In this document: positions 1 to 11,599 of the stretch, piece by piece
How the letters are laid out: each line of letters opens with the position of its first letter
How positions within the stretch are numbered: position 1 is the first letter of the stretch
Assembly: GCF_963924675.1 (NCBI RefSeq)
Contig: NC_089239.1
Coordinates: 30,899,818 to 30,963,817, forward strand
DNA length: 64,000 nt
Source: Phocoena phocoena
Lineage: Eukaryota; Chordata; Mammalia; Artiodactyla; Phocoenidae
Direction: 5' to 3'
Notes under the pieces: generated by a model
What the model was told of the DNA's origin: nothing
What the model saw: the letters and a program-made list of their open reading frames with translations, nothing else
The model's database searches: none
Translations under genes and position numbers: made by a program

Positions 1-869
1 AGCAGCATATTTTTGTACCTAATGAATTGTATCTTGTTTATCTCTTCCCTTGCATCTTTATTTGTTTTGGGTTGTTAACTTTTTTTTTTTTTGGTGTAAG
101 AATGAACATCAAAAGGCATATTTGAAGGGAAAGGTTAATGTACTACTTAATTTTCCAAACAAAAACAAACAAAGGCCATCAGAGTGGAGTATTATAAGAA
201 TAAGACAGCCACATGAGAAGGATTTGTGAAATATTTATATTTGAAGTATTCCCTGTATTTCCATTATTCTTTATGGAATATGAAGTGAGCATGAAGGGTA
301 GTTAAAACTTTCAGGTGCCTGTGGAGTTATAAGGACTCTATTTATGCCTTGCATTTATGCCAGTTCACATTGGATGTCATTTAGAAGCAGACATTCTCTA
401 TTACCTCTTTGAGGGTATGTCTGAATACTGGAAAAATTAATACAATTGTTGGTGAGAAGCCTGGTTTACAAAATAGCGAAAAGTGATGAATTTTATTCCG
501 TTTGTCTTAGGAATGCCCACAATGCTTGTTTTTCTGACAGGTGACTAGCAACTTTCTCCACTAAAGACTAAATACCTCTTTATATGCTGTAAATCATTCT
601 AGATCATTTTAAAGTCTCTTAAGTCAACCAAATGTGTGTCTTTCAGTGCTTTCTCTAAAAAAGTTCCTTGGTATTATATCTTTGTGTGATTCTTCTTCTT
701 TTTTTTTTTTAAACATTGCCATTGAACGTTGAAAATGTTTGCATGGTTTATCTAGTGAGCATGCCTAGTGCCACAGAGTGGTAATTATTTAATTATTTTT
801 CTAGGTCCACATTTGAATAATTATTGGGGTAATAATAATCGATATGTGTTGGTGTGCATTTCCATTCAC
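1..869. other. AT-rich sequence, no feature recognised
   Basis: Low-GC mammalian sequence with a short T-run near 80-91 and another near 700-711. I see no coding potential, no RNA gene and no repeat I can name. It ends where a MIR copy begins. Confidence 0.5.
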
Positions 870-1043
870 AGGCACTCATATATTTTACTGTATGTGATCC
901 TCAGTAATCTAACGAGGTAAGTAGTGCAAATGTTAGCTCTTTGCAGATAAAGAAACAGACCCAGAAGTTTGTGGAATTGCTTCAAGGTTATTACATAGCT
1001 AGCAAGGAAGGGTGTTAACCCTTGAACTCAGATCCGATTCTTT
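870..1043 (+). repeat. MIR SINE, interrupted by a CHR SINE
   Basis: The order of blocks follows a MIR core: a size-and-border segment, a 'gaggtaagtagt' segment, an 'agataaagaaacagac' segment and a 'cacagctag'-like segment before the terminal part. It is diverged, as expected for a repeat that predates placental mammals. A CHR SINE inserted at its 3' end, duplicating the last bases (1044-1053 and 1292-1301). It lies outside any gene and has no expected function. Confidence 0.7.
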
Positions 1044-1053
1044 AAGCATATCC

Positions 1054-1291
1054 TTTTTTTTTTTTTTTTTTTTTTTTCTTTTTTCTTTTTTTTTTTTTGT
1101 GGTACGCGGGCCTCTCACTGTTGTGGCCTCTCCCGTTGTGGAGCACAGGCTCCGGACGCGCAGGCTCAGCGGCCATGGCTCACGGGCCCAGCCGCTCCGC
1201 GGCATGTGGGATCTTCCCGGACCGGGGCACGAACCCGCGTGCCCTGCATCGGCAGGCGGACTCTCAACCACTGCGCCACCAGGGAAGCCCC
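1054..1291 (-). repeat. CHR SINE (short form), minus strand
   Basis: A tRNA-derived CHR-family SINE in reverse orientation. Read on the minus strand it starts with 'gggcttccctggtggcgcag', contains A-box and B-box-like promoter elements, and ends in a long A-rich tail, seen here as T-runs at 1054-1098. It has the short body ending 'aggcccgcgtacc'. Target-site duplication 'aagcatatcc' is at 1044-1053 and 1292-1301 and extends into adjoining Ts. Open frames across it are by-products of its GC-rich sequence. The many intact CpGs suggest a fairly young copy. Confidence 0.95.
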
Positions 1292-1301
1292 AAGCATATC
1301 C

Positions 1302-1839
1302 TTTTTTTATACCTCCGATTACAGACTAGTCAAAATTCACTTATATAATTTTTATTGTATTTTTTGTTACCCTGGACGCCCTTTCTATTACCTAGAAGAG
1401 ATTTCCTATCCTGTGTGGAAATGACTAATTTTCAAGTTGCCAACAATTTATATAGCGGTACTATCTCACTCATTCTCTGCAGAAGTTAATTATACTCGTG
1501 TTAAAAGTATCAGAATCCAAATGTATGGAAAAATTATTCAGAGATTGATTATATGATCATATTTAACGTGAGTTTTTTCTACAGTGGGCGAATAAGCGTC
1601 CTCAAAGGAAGCAAGTACAAATCAGTCCCTTAAGAGCAAGACCGAGCGCTGTAGGTGCCTTATCGGCAGTGACCCAGAAGGGCTAATATTTTCTAAGAAT
1701 AGCTTACAGTAGTGGCTTAACATTTGTTATACTTATTTCACATGAAATACATCTCTGTTTAATTGCATTGGTTGGAACAGCTCTTACCTGTAAGGGTGTG
1801 TGTTCTATGAAGGTCAGTTGAAGGTCAGAAGTACAGTAT
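1302..1839. other. Unassigned AT-rich sequence
   Basis: No coding signal, RNA gene or nameable repeat. Base composition resembles the rest of the AT-rich background. Confidence 0.45.
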
Positions 1840-1955
1840 CATGAATGCTAGACTGGGTTTGGCTCCAGCTTTTTCATTACACTTTTCAGGGTCTCCGTTT
1901 CTTTATCTGTAAAATGACAGGGTTGGACTGGTTAGCTTAAATAGTAGTTCTTTTA
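1840..1955 (-). repeat. MIR-like fragment, minus strand
   Basis: The segment with 'agactgggtttggctcc' followed by 'tttctttatctgtaaaatg' and 'gggttggactgg' is the reverse complement of the conserved MIR core and 5' portion. It is truncated and diverged, and could be a MIR subfamily variant rather than MIR itself. Confidence 0.6.
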
Positions 1956-2613
1956 TACCACACACATCTGTAAAATTTGTTGGATCCGTTTGGCAGAGAG
2001 ATTGAACAGAAAAGCACCTCAGTAATGTGACGGCAGCCAGATGATTGAAAGACAAGTCAACACATAATTCATATTGATCTGACTTTATTTCTGTTAGATT
2101 TTACACCCAGAAGATTTAACTTCTTACATAGTTTGTACAAACTTAAAATCTGTCGGCATCAAAGCTTAAAAGTTGGGTGTGTTCTCCTTGAGGCGGGTAC
2201 ATGTAAGAAGCCTGCAGCCTTAGCCAGACCCGGGGCTGGTTTAGGTGTTCATGGGCCTCTGCATGCGTGGATCTGTGTTTGCTGGAGATGAATGTGGAAA
2301 TTTACTCCAGTTCCTGTTCAGTCCAAGCCCACCCACTTTTTGGAGTTCAGTGAGAAAGGGGAGTAGAAAGGCCCCCAGCACAATGGATGCGTGTGCTTTT
2401 ACTCACTAGCTAAGGGAAGCTGTCAGGACAAGAGTGCGCCAACATGGGGATGAGAAACCCCCCTCTCAGGAGCTCACTTTTGGGTATGCAAGCTTTGTAC
2501 GTTCACTGTGATTCTGCACGAAGAAGATGGACCTGTGTTCAGTTGATAACCATATCATCAACCTCAGCGTCAGTGTTTTCAAGAAGTCTTAGAAAGTCTC
2601 CATAAACACCCAA
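1956..2613. other. Unassigned sequence
   Basis: No coding potential, RNA gene or repeat recognised. GC content is slightly higher around 2200-2450, without a CpG island. Confidence 0.45.
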
Positions 2614-2627
2614 GGCTTCACACTTTT

Positions 2628-2836
2628 TTTGTTTTTGTTTTTGCGGTACGCGGGCCTCTCACTGCTGTGGCCTCTCCCGTTGCGGAGCACAGGCTCCGGA
2701 CGCGCAGGCTCAGCGGCCATGGCTCACGGGCCCAGCCGCTCCGCGGCACGTGGGATCCTCCCGGACCGGGGCACGAACCCGCGTCCCCTGCATCGGCAGG
2801 CAGACTCTCAACCACTGCGCCACCAGGGAAGCCCCC
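2628..2836 (-). repeat. CHR SINE (short form), minus strand
   Basis: Same short CHR subfamily as the copy near 1.1 kb: reverse complement of the 'cttccctggtggcgcagtgg' start, tRNA-like promoter region and 'gcccgcgtacc' end, with a short T/G-interrupted tail at 2628-2642. An imperfect target-site duplication, 'ggcttcacactttt' at 2614-2627 and 'ggctttacactttt' at 2837-2850, has one mismatch. Most CpGs are intact, which suggests a young copy. Confidence 0.95.
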
Positions 2837-2850
2837 GGCTTTACACTTTT

Positions 2851-3791
2851 AATTAGAAACATCGGAGCCCAGGGATGATCCTAGGAAGAGAATAATTGCA
2901 AGACACTCATCTAAAGTAATTATGTTTAGAAATGAGTTAATTTTAAGATGTTGTGCTTACGTGCTCCTTTTCTCTAGCAGTTTAACCTAGACAAGCAGCT
3001 ATATCAGTGATTCTATTCTCCCAGTTGATTACATTTGGTTCCTTTATGCTTAAAGGAAGATAACAGAAAACTTCAGAAATTCCTTATGGTGTAATAGGAA
3101 AAGGGGGTTATTTTGAGCTGCTGTTTTTGGAATTATTTTACAGCTCTTTGGTGGGTCTGGCCACTAAGAGATAGGCTTGAAGGCCGCGAGGAACGTTTGT
3201 TCACTGTTCTATCTAAAGCTTAATGAGCTAAAGCTTTGGGTCTTTGGGGGTATAGGTTAACGGAGGTGTTATTTTATAATGCTTTGACTTGACCTGAAAT
3301 GAGTTTATGGGGGGGAAAAAACCATAAGCTGTGAATTTTGGTAGTAAACATCTGTCCATTTCAGATGCTTCCCTTGCTTTTAGCAGGCAGCCTGTGTACC
3401 TTTTATGTGACTGCCAGTGGTTTAAAGAGATCTGTTTCAAAAAGTGGTTGCATGTTTTGATGCAATTTGGGAAATTTTACAAATACAGATTCATAAGAAA
3501 AAAATCCATGAAAATACTGAAGATATGTTTGAGGATTTTCTTAATTGCAGTAAATATTCAGCATTTTTCTAATGAACGTGAATTTTGTTTATGAGTAAAA
3601 GTATGCATTTTCAAAGACTTTCCGATCGATGCTTTCTTTTATGCGAAGCTGCTGCACTAAGAGAAAATGGCTGAAACCAAGTCTAGTGACCTTGAGGTTG
3701 TTTTCTTTTCTCCCCCCTCCCACCCCCTCTTTTTTTTTTGGTGGGGTGGGTCAGGGGAGGTCAATCACACCTAAAAGATCTTCTCCAGAGA
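2851..3791. other. Unassigned sequence with a pyrimidine/purine mirror patch
   Basis: No gene or named repeat. At 3710-3770 a C-rich run is followed by Ts and then a G-rich run; the two arms are partly complementary and could fold as a hairpin. The rest is ordinary AT-rich sequence. Confidence 0.4.
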
Positions 3792-3920
3792 CTGCGCTCC
3801 TATACTAGACTGTAAGCTCTCCGAGGGCAGTCTTGTAGGTTTATCTTTGTATCTTGCCCAGCGCCTAGCAGAGTGCTTTGCACATAATAGGCGCCCAATA
3901 AATGCTGATGGTGAACGAAG
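3792..3920 (+). repeat. L2 LINE 3' end
   Basis: The tail end of an L2 element. It shows 'actagactgtaagctctccg', 'agcgcctagcagagtgct' and 'aataggcgcccaataaatg' in the order of the L2 3' terminus. Only about 130 bp remain and no coding part is present. L2 stopped moving before the placental radiation, so this is a molecular fossil. Confidence 0.9.
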
Positions 3921-6674
3921 TCACTGTCTCTGTAATGTGGCCAGACCGTGGGGACTGCCTTGCAGTGAGTGAATGCTCTCTGTAAGGGCCGCCTTTGTCA
4001 TTCTTGAGCTCCTGGTGACGTTAGATCTGATTCTTCTTCCTTCTGTTCACGCCTTGGGACAACCTGGGCCGGGCTAGTGCCGCTCTGGTTGCCAAGACCT
4101 GGGTTCTCCCAGTGCCAGGCTTCTGGTGAGAGCCAAGGGGTAGTGACTGGTTGAGAAGATGGATAAAGTAACACTAGAAAGTCACCACACAGACCTGAGT
4201 TTAAAAACTCAAGATGCCTGTGGAGCTCATGAAGAACCGGGTCAGAATAGACAGCTGGCTCCATTTGAAAGTGTGGCGGGCCCGGCCTCCCGGCCTCCCG
4301 GGCGTGTCGGCGGTTTTGGGTCGCTGCCCTCGCACTCCTGACCCCTGGGACGACCCTGTGAGCCCACTGAGTTGTGGGAACCCTGCTTTTTCTTTCTGTT
4401 TCTCAAAAGAATGTTTCCCAGTGAACTCAGACAACTGAAACGATAGAAATACTCCCTCAAAAGAACAGAAAGTTGAATTTAGAGGGCAACTGAGTTATAT
4501 TTAACCTCAGTGTATTTTATCTGGGACAACACAAGAGGTGAGCTGGGTTTTGTTTTTGTTCTCTCTGAACCTGGGCAATGCTATGTCAGAACTTCAGTCC
4601 TTAGTCGTTTTCTCTCACACATTTTCTCTCAGCTTGATTTGTTAAAGCGAGGATTCTGGATCCTGCAGCCTGTTGCCTGATGAGGGAGTTATCCCTGTAG
4701 AAGGAAAGCGGCCCCGTCAGTAGGTGAGCCTCAGTCTATCTGACCTCAAGTAGCTTTCAGCCAGGCCTTTTCTTCCCACTGGAGAGGGGCAGAGAGGTAT
4801 TTCCTTGTTGGAATATGTGTGGTTGATGCATATCCCACTGGTATATCTGTTGAGAATGCTTGGGAGTAGGGATCTGGGTGTTGAAAGGTAGTTAGTGGTA
4901 AAACCCATATTCAAACCCTGGCGTCTGCACCAGAGCTGAATGCCCCTCCGTACAGGCTGTGCTGTTTCGCCAGAAACATGGGGTGATCATAACTTTCTTC
5001 CAGAAGTGCTGGGAGAAGGAAATACATGTGGGAACAGGACCTCCTGGGATTCTTGGCACATGGCAGGTTTTTATTACTTCTGCGAAATGTAGGGGAGTTG
5101 AGGGAACAGGGCCGAACAGTTCACAGACTCTAAAGTCTCTTAGCAGAGATGCAGGGTTTTTTTCTTTTACCTATAATGGTAGGACAACTTAGGTAGTTAT
5201 TTCATTTGATGCAAAACACTGAGTCTTGCGCCAATGTTTTTCACCTAAGAATGGAAAAAATCACTTAGCTTGATCATGAAGATTAGTTGATTAATGATTG
5301 TGAAAAGTATAGAAAACTTTACCCTCATTTTAACCATCTGGAATAAGAAAGGCCAGGGAAAAAACAAGGAATAAAGCTGACTGGAAGTTGGTGTGTGAGA
5401 CAAAACGCACCGACGACGAAGGGGAGGTGGATTTATTCTGGCCCTTGCAACGGGGAGAACGTCCGTTTCTGCAGAAGGATTTCTCAGAAGAGGCAGGAGG
5501 CTTGGGTTTCTTAGAGACAGAGAGATAAGAGAGTCCTGCGGAGGTGGGGTGGATGCCGTTACTTCTCAGAACATGCGGGCTTGGTGGGCAAGGTTCTGCT
5601 CTCAGAAAGCCCAAGGTCGGGGGCTTCTTGACCACTGCTTCCTTCTGGGCGCACAGGGCGCAGGAAGGATTCAGCATTGTCATTGGTTTGGGGAGAGCTA
5701 AGGAAACTCCAGAGTCCTCTAGTGGAACAGCATCAACCGTGGGTCGGTGTCCAGGAGGTTACAGAGGTCAGGGTAACGTGTCAGAGGCCTCATCAGGAGA
5801 GGAAGCACCCCAAAGAGATGCGGAACCTGAATCAGGTCTATCTCCAATTATTTGTCACTTTCAACTTAAAAGACTGACAGTTCACTGACCGCCAGCTCTT
5901 TACACTTGATTATACCGTAGCAATCAAGAAATCAAACATGTATTTACTCAGCATCTTTTCTACCAAGTTCTAAGTATTTATTTTTATTTAAAATCAGTGC
6001 ATTATATATTCTTATTTCTCTCCATTGGTCATTTGTCTACTTAACGATCCCTGATCACCCTTCTGGTAATGAGCTACTCCTCTCATTATGTAGACTGCTC
6101 ACAGGTTCTAAAAGTTGTCCTTTGCCTGCCCATCCCTGCTAATTAGAAATACATTTCTGGTAAGTAACCTAACAGTCATTCCAGTTTTGCAAAGGGTGTT
6201 GGTTAGGAAGGAGGCTAAATAGATTGTTTAAAGGCCTTTATTAATCCTTCAAAAAATTATTACTGTTCACTAGAAGTTTCAAAAATAGCACAGACAAGTC
6301 CTCTGTACGCTTAATCTCAGCTCCCCCTTGTGGTGACATCTTACATAACTACAGGTCAGTATCAGAGCCTGGGAACTGGCACAATCCGTAGACCTTATTC
6401 AGATTTCACCAGTTGCACTTGACTGATCTGTGTGCATTTTGCAGCCTCTGTAACGGGCCAGACACTGTGCTTGCTTACACCCGGGGGTGGAGTGATGTAA
6501 TACAGACAGCACCTCAAACACTTTAAATGTTCTTGGGAAGTCTGTTTTTGTCTTGTTTTTAGAGTAAAACCGGGAGTCCTCAGCCCTGCCTTTAAGATTT
6601 TTCCGGTTATAGAGTCAGGAGGTAAAATATTGTTATCGCAGTGATTACTAATGACAAAATAAACACACTAAAGT
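3921..6674. other. Unassigned sequence with a CpG-rich patch
   Basis: About 2.7 kb without a gene I can support. A short GC-rich, CpG-dense patch lies at 4262-4350. A weak MIR-like stretch may lie at 4880-4980, and a weak L2-like stretch (minus) at 6445-6520. Open frames of 113-117 codons at 5330-5888 overlap on opposite strands, match no family I know and look like chance. Confidence 0.45.
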
Positions 6675-6704
6675 GGGTGGGGGGCGGGGGAGGGGTGTGG
6701 GGGG
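6675..6704 (+). other. G-quadruplex-forming motif
   Basis: Five G-runs of 3-6 bases are separated by loops of one base (T, C, A) and three bases (TGT), which fits the G3+N1-7 quadruplex pattern well. It sits just upstream of a GC-richer stretch (6740-6880) with scattered CpGs. No transcript can be assigned, so a regulatory role is only a possibility. Confidence 0.75.
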
Positions 6705-6711
6705 CACACGG

Positions 6712-7477
6712 CACACGTCACGTTGAATCACGCAGCCAAGATTCTCCTCCTGACGGTGCGCTGGGCCGGGAACCCCACTGCATCTGCGGAACCACGTCCA
6801 GGCTCAGCGCAGCTGGCTGCAGTGCAGCGGCCGACCCTGGTAGGACCCGTCAACCAGAGAGATGCTCGGACTCCAAGGGAAAACGTAAAGTCATCCACAG
6901 AATTGCTGGAAAAACAGATGGTCTTATCCAACAGGTGATCTTACCTGTCTGTTTCTGTGACATAGTCTTGGAGCTGCATTAAGTGCTAAATCTGGTGATG
7001 CTGAAGGGCTTCCAGGATAAGATGTGAGCTGTATTATCTGGCTGGGATGACTCCAGGAGGCCAGAGGGAGCGATCTTCCAAATCTAAGGCCTCCTGTTGG
7101 TCAGTCCCCTTCCAGGAAGGCACATTCCGTGAGAAAAGATCTCCAGGGCAACCTATGAAAGGCAGTGGGTCTGTATCAGTACCTGTGCTTTTATGACACT
7201 CCTGCCACACACATAAAATTGCAAGTGAAGTTTCACAAAATAATTCTTTGGGCTATAGGCATATGCTCACTTACCCTTCTTCCATGTCATTAAAAGAAAA
7301 AAAAAAAAAAGATGGTCATGACCTAGTTAATCAACTTCAAGACTCCTTGTTTAAAAAAAGTTCAAATTGTAATAGGAATCAAGAAATTGAGTCTACAATA
7401 TAACAGAATTTCATAATAACAGCTACAATTTACCTATTATTATATGCTAGGTGATTTATAAACATCAGCAGCAGCCA
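6712..7477. other. Unassigned sequence; GC-richer at its start
   Basis: 6740-6880 is GC-richer with about ten CpGs; the rest is ordinary. There is a short A-run near 7298-7311. No gene or nameable repeat is seen. Confidence 0.4.
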
Positions 7478-7857
7478 TAACATTCCTGTAAGTCATTCAT
7501 CACTCAGCAGACGTTTACTGTGCTCCTGTTGGCCACAGGCACTGTTCTAGTCGCTAGAGATGGGGCAGTGATCAAAGCAGAAAGAACAATGTCCGCTCTC
7601 ATGGAGCTCACCGTCTAGTGCGGAGAGTCTCTAGCAAACACATGAAGTAAGATGTATTTTGTGTCATAATAAGTACTATGGAGAAGAAGAATCGGGGAAG
7701 GGGGATAAGGCGTGTTTGGGTGCAAGCTGATGCCTGAAGGAGATGAGAGAATGGACTTCAGGGTGTCAGAGGAGAAATCCTGACCCCGGGAGTAGCAAGG
7801 GCCAGACTCCGAGACAAGGATTCTTGGCTCATCCAAGGAACAGGACTGATGTGGGAT
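7478..7857 (-). repeat. L2 LINE 3' region, minus strand
   Basis: Reverse complement of the L2 3' region. Markers are 'ggcactgttctagtcgctag', 'ctctcatggagctcac', 'taagtactatggagaagaag' and 'ggggaagggggataagg', in the order expected for L2 read backwards. It is diverged and non-coding. Confidence 0.8.
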
Positions 7858-7958
7858 ACAGATGTGGAAAAACAGGTTCAGGAAACTTAGCTCAAGGTCA
7901 GACTAGGAGGGGTTCTGAACACAGGTCTAGCTGGCTCCAAAGTCCATTACAATGTCCA
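7858..7958 (+). repeat. MIR fragment
   Basis: The 'ttagctcaaggtcagac', 'ttctgaacacaggtctag' and 'ctggctccaaagtcca' blocks match the second half of MIR in order. It adjoins the L2 fragment, which is common because both are very old. Confidence 0.7.
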
Positions 7959-9029
7959 TCACCAGGACATATAGAACACTAGTTACTGCACATCTACTAC
8001 GTGTCATCCATCCTCTTACTCAGCTTTAACTGTGTGATGGTTGCCTCTCATTTTCTGGTGAACTACAGGAGTCAGGTACCCCTGGCTAGAAATCACATAA
8101 TAAAGAGCTTGTTAATAGAAGACACTCAGGCCCAACAAGCTTTACGAAGATTAATAGGGGAAAGAAGCAAATATATATCCAGTGCATCACTGTTTTAATT
8201 ATTTAGTGAGATGGCATAAGAGAATAATTTTCTATATATATTCATATATTTTCATATAAGAACTTAATATAACTCATTCATATAATTTCCTATATATTCA
8301 TCTTCTACGTGAAATATTTTAAGTTCAGTGTAACCTATAAAATCACTAGAGAGGGAAGTAATTTTCATCAGTACAATTTTCCCAATTTCTTGGTCTTAAA
8401 GTTAATTTTTTACAGTAAGAAGTTTTCATGTCCAGTCATTTCACAGACAGCTTTCAGCTGGGCACTGTGCTCTATGCAAGGTCTACACCTTGGTGCCTGG
8501 TTTTTCTCAAATGAGCCTCTTTTGCTGATTACTGGGGCTTTGGTGCCCCCTGGTGATAGAGCCGAGAAAAACAAGTACTAGGTCTCCCGCATTCCATGCT
8601 GCCTCGTGTTGCGGCCTGATGGGTACGATTTACAACACGGAAACGCATAAAGAAAAATTACCCACAGGAATGTGCACTTGTGGGTTCCTTCAGTCTTGCG
8701 TCACACAGAACTTGCCAAAAGCTGTGAGAGGGTTAAGGTAAGAGAAAGCAATGTCTAATCTTATGAACAGACGAGGCTCGAAACCAGTGGCGTGGAAAAA
8801 AATAACTCTTAAGAGTGGGACTAAGGGAAATAAATCAGTCTTATTGCAAATGTGTGCATACTGCCGATAAATCCACTCCTGCTGAAACAAGACAAGTAAA
8901 TTTTTAAAAGTTATTGAAAACCAGATTAAAAACAAACCCACTAACAGGATGAAAAAATGGTATTTTCTGGGCGATTTGAACTACAAATTGTTTGGCAACA
9001 GCAGATGGTGTGGCTCCACAGTAGACAGT
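7959..9029. other. Unassigned AT-rich sequence
   Basis: Includes a TATA/CATA-rich low-complexity tract at about 8225-8300. No coding or RNA features seen. Confidence 0.45.
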
Positions 9030-9123
9030 TTCCAGTCATTTTGCTTTCATCCTTATTATGTCCTTGTGTTTAAGGATGTTTCTTTTAAATAGCATAAAGC
9101 TGGATTTTAAAATCCAATCTGAT

Positions 9124-10534
9124 GCTCCACATCACGAATCATTAGAGAAATGCAAATCAAAACTGCAATGAGGTATCACCACACCAGTCAGAATGGCCAT
9201 CATCAGAAAATCTACAAACAGTAAATGCTGGAGAGGGTGTGGAGAAAAGGGAACCCTCTTGCACTGTTGGTGGGAATGTAAATTGATGTAGCCACTAGGG
9301 AGAACAGTATGGAGGTTCCTTAAAAAGCTAAAAATAGAACTACCATAGGACCCAGAATCCCACTACTGGGCATATACCCTGAGAAAACCATCATTCAGAA
9401 AGAGTCTTGTACCACAGTGTTCACTGCAGCTCTGTTGACAATAGCCAGGACATGGAAGCAACCTAAGTGTCCATCGACACATGAATGGATAAAGAAGATG
9501 TGGCACATATATACAATGGAATATTACTCAGCCATAAAAAGAAACGAAATTGAGTTATTTGTAATGAGGTGGATAGACCTAGAGTCTGTCATACAGAGTG
9601 AAGTAAGTCAGAAAGAGAAAGACAAATACCATATGCTAACATATATATGGAATTTAAGGGGAAAAAATGTCATGAAGAACCTAGGGGTAAGACAGGAATA
9701 AAGACACAGACCTACTAGAGAATGGACTTGAGGATATGGGGAGGGGGAAGGGTAAGCTGTGGCAAAGCGAGAGAGTGGCATGGACATATATATATACACT
9801 ACCAAACGTAAGGTAGATAGCTAGTGGGAAGCAGCCGCATAGCACAGGGAGATCAGCTCAGTGCTTTGTGACCACCTAGAGGGGTGGGATAGGGAGGGTG
9901 GGAGGGAGGGAGACGCAAGACGGAAGATATATGGGGACATATGTATATGTATAACTGATTCACTTCGTTATAAAGCAGAAACTAACACACCACTGTAAAG
10001 CAATTATACTCCAATAAAGATGTAAAAAAATAAATAAAAACAAACAAAAAAGAAACGAAATTGAGTTATTTGTAGTGAGGTGGATGGACCTAGAGTCTGT
10101 CATACAGAGTGAAGTAAGTCAGAAAGAAAAACAAATACCGTATGCTAACACACATATATGGAATCTAAAAAAACAATGTTTCTGAAGAACCTAGGGGCAG
10201 GACAGGAATAAAGACGCAGACATAGAGAATGGACTTGAGGATACGGGGAGGGGGAAGGGTAAGCTGGGACGAAGTGAGAGAGTGGCATGGACATATATAC
10301 ACTACTAAATGTAAAACAGATAGCTAGTGGGAAGCAGCTGCATAGCACAGGGAGATCTGCTCGGTGCTTTGTGACCACCTAGAGGGGTGGGATAGGGAGG
10401 GTGGGAGGGAGACACAAGAGGGAGGGGATATGGGGATATATGTATATGTATAGCTGATTCACTTTGTTATACAGCAGAAACTAACACACCATTGTAAAGC
10501 AACTATACTCCAATAAAGATGTTAAAAAAAAAAG
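9124..10534 (+). mobile_element. 5'-truncated L1 with two successive 3' ends
   Basis: An L1 in plus orientation starts inside ORF2. It covers the ORF2 C-terminal region (a readable fragment at 9417-9701) and the 3' UTR to an A-rich tail at about 10021-10051 after an AATAAAGATG end. A second, shorter L1 3' end follows immediately (10052-10534), restarting at the point equivalent to about 9539 and ending with its own AATAAAGATG and A-run. Target-site duplication 'ccaatctgat' (9114-9123 and 10535-10544) bounds the whole composite. The two 3' ends differ at several percent of positions, so they are not a recent tandem copy. Confidence 0.93.
10052..10534 (+). mobile_element. Second L1 3' end nested in the first L1's tail
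   Basis: About 480 bp repeating the last ORF2 codons and the full 3' UTR of the preceding L1 in the same orientation. It has its own polyadenylation signal (near 10513) and A-run (10523-10533). Its own target duplication would lie within the A-rich tail and so cannot be seen. Best explained as a 5'-truncated L1 that landed in the A-tail of the first. Confidence 0.85.
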
Positions 10535-10740
10535 CCAATCTGATAATCTCTATGTTTTAATTGGTGGTTATCATGAATATCAATCTATTTGGAATTATTC
10601 TCTCCTTTTTGTACTTTATATACAATCTTCTGTTTCTATGCTCATTTCTTGTTTTATTTTGAATTGATTGAGCCTTCTTGTTTGTTTTTATTTCATTTTT
10701 AATTCACTGATATTTTTTCTTAAAAATTTATGTAAACCTT

Positions 10741-11230
10741 GAAATATTGCCATACATGTGTAACACATTTTTAAGTTAATGATTCTTAAATTAATTCTTA
10801 AGAATGCAAGTTTCACGAGAGCTGGGATTTTTTTGTCTTTGTCTACGGCTGGGCTGTATTTGAGTTCCAGGTGGCACACTTGGGCCATATTCACCTGCTC
10901 GTGACCTACATGCTACTGTGGTCCATTATTTTAGCTTTTTTCAAATTCAATAGGACAAATCTGACACCACCCCTCATCATCATCATCATTATAAACATCT
11001 ATGTTTAGGTTTACTCATATATGTACCATTTTCCTGACTTGCCACTGCTTCCTGCTTTGCCCATCTTTCTGAAGTCCATCTCTTAGATGTTCCTTTGATG
11101 AAAAAATGATGGTGGTAATGCTCTTAGGTTTTATCAAAAAATATGTTGCTTTGTCCATGTTGTTGAAACGTTTTGCTGAGTGATTAATTCCGGATGGACC
11201 GTTATTTTCTCTCAACTCTTTGAAGATATT
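10741..11230. other. Unassigned sequence
   Basis: AT-rich, with no gene. It may continue the old L1 to the left, but I cannot follow it with confidence. Confidence 0.35.
10974..10989. repeat. (CAT)n microsatellite
   Basis: A short run of about five CAT units in otherwise AT-rich sequence. Confidence 0.8.
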
Positions 11231-11599
11231 TGCTATAGGCTGAATGTTTCAGCACCGCTGCCCCCAGCCCCCAATTCATATGATGAAACCTGAGTGCCCA
11301 GTGTGATGGGGTTACCTTACGAGGTAGGGCCTTTGGTCCTGAGATCAGTCCTGAGAGCAGAGTCCTGCGAACGAGATCCATGCCCGTATAAACGAGGCCC
11401 CAGTGAAAGCTCCCTCACACCTGTGCAGGGGTATGGACACAAGAAGAGGTCTGCTACCTGGAAGACGGCCCTGCCTGACCACGCCGGCACCCGGATCTCA
11501 GATTTCCAGCCTCCAGAACTCAGAGAAGTAAAAATGTTGTTCTTTATTAGCTCCCCAGTCTGTGATAGTTTGTTGTAGCTGGCTGAATGGACGAAGGCG
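11231..11599 (+). repeat. MaLR-type LTR (MLT1/MST-like)
   Basis: A solitary LTR of the ERVL-MaLR group. It begins 'tgctataggctgaatgttt', contains 'ccaattcatatgatgaaacc', 'aggtagggcctttggtc', a 'cccgtataaacgaggccc' TATA-like core and 'ttccagcctccagaactc', and ends near 'ctggctgaatggacgaagg'. Order and length (about 370 bp) agree with MLT1/MST LTRs. No internal MaLR sequence is attached. Confidence 0.85.

Larger units (their letters stand above)
9030..10740 (-). repeat. Old L1M fragment, minus strand, split by a younger L1
   Basis: The two flanks of the 9124-10534 insertion join into one L1-like sequence: '...aatccaatctgat' on the left runs into 'aatctctatgttttaattgg' on the right, a segment of an old L1 read backwards. 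The occupied parts are about 9030-9123 and 10545-10740. This host element makes the insertion boundary of the younger L1 exact. Confidence 0.6.

Noticed and set aside
5330..5888. Two opposite-strand frames of 114-117 codons
   Set aside because: They overlap each other, match no family, show no domain, and lack splice or promoter context.
9124..10534. Recent tandem segmental duplication of the L1 3' end
   Set aside because: The two 3' ends differ at several percent of positions and each has its own polyadenylation signal and A-run, which favours separate insertion.
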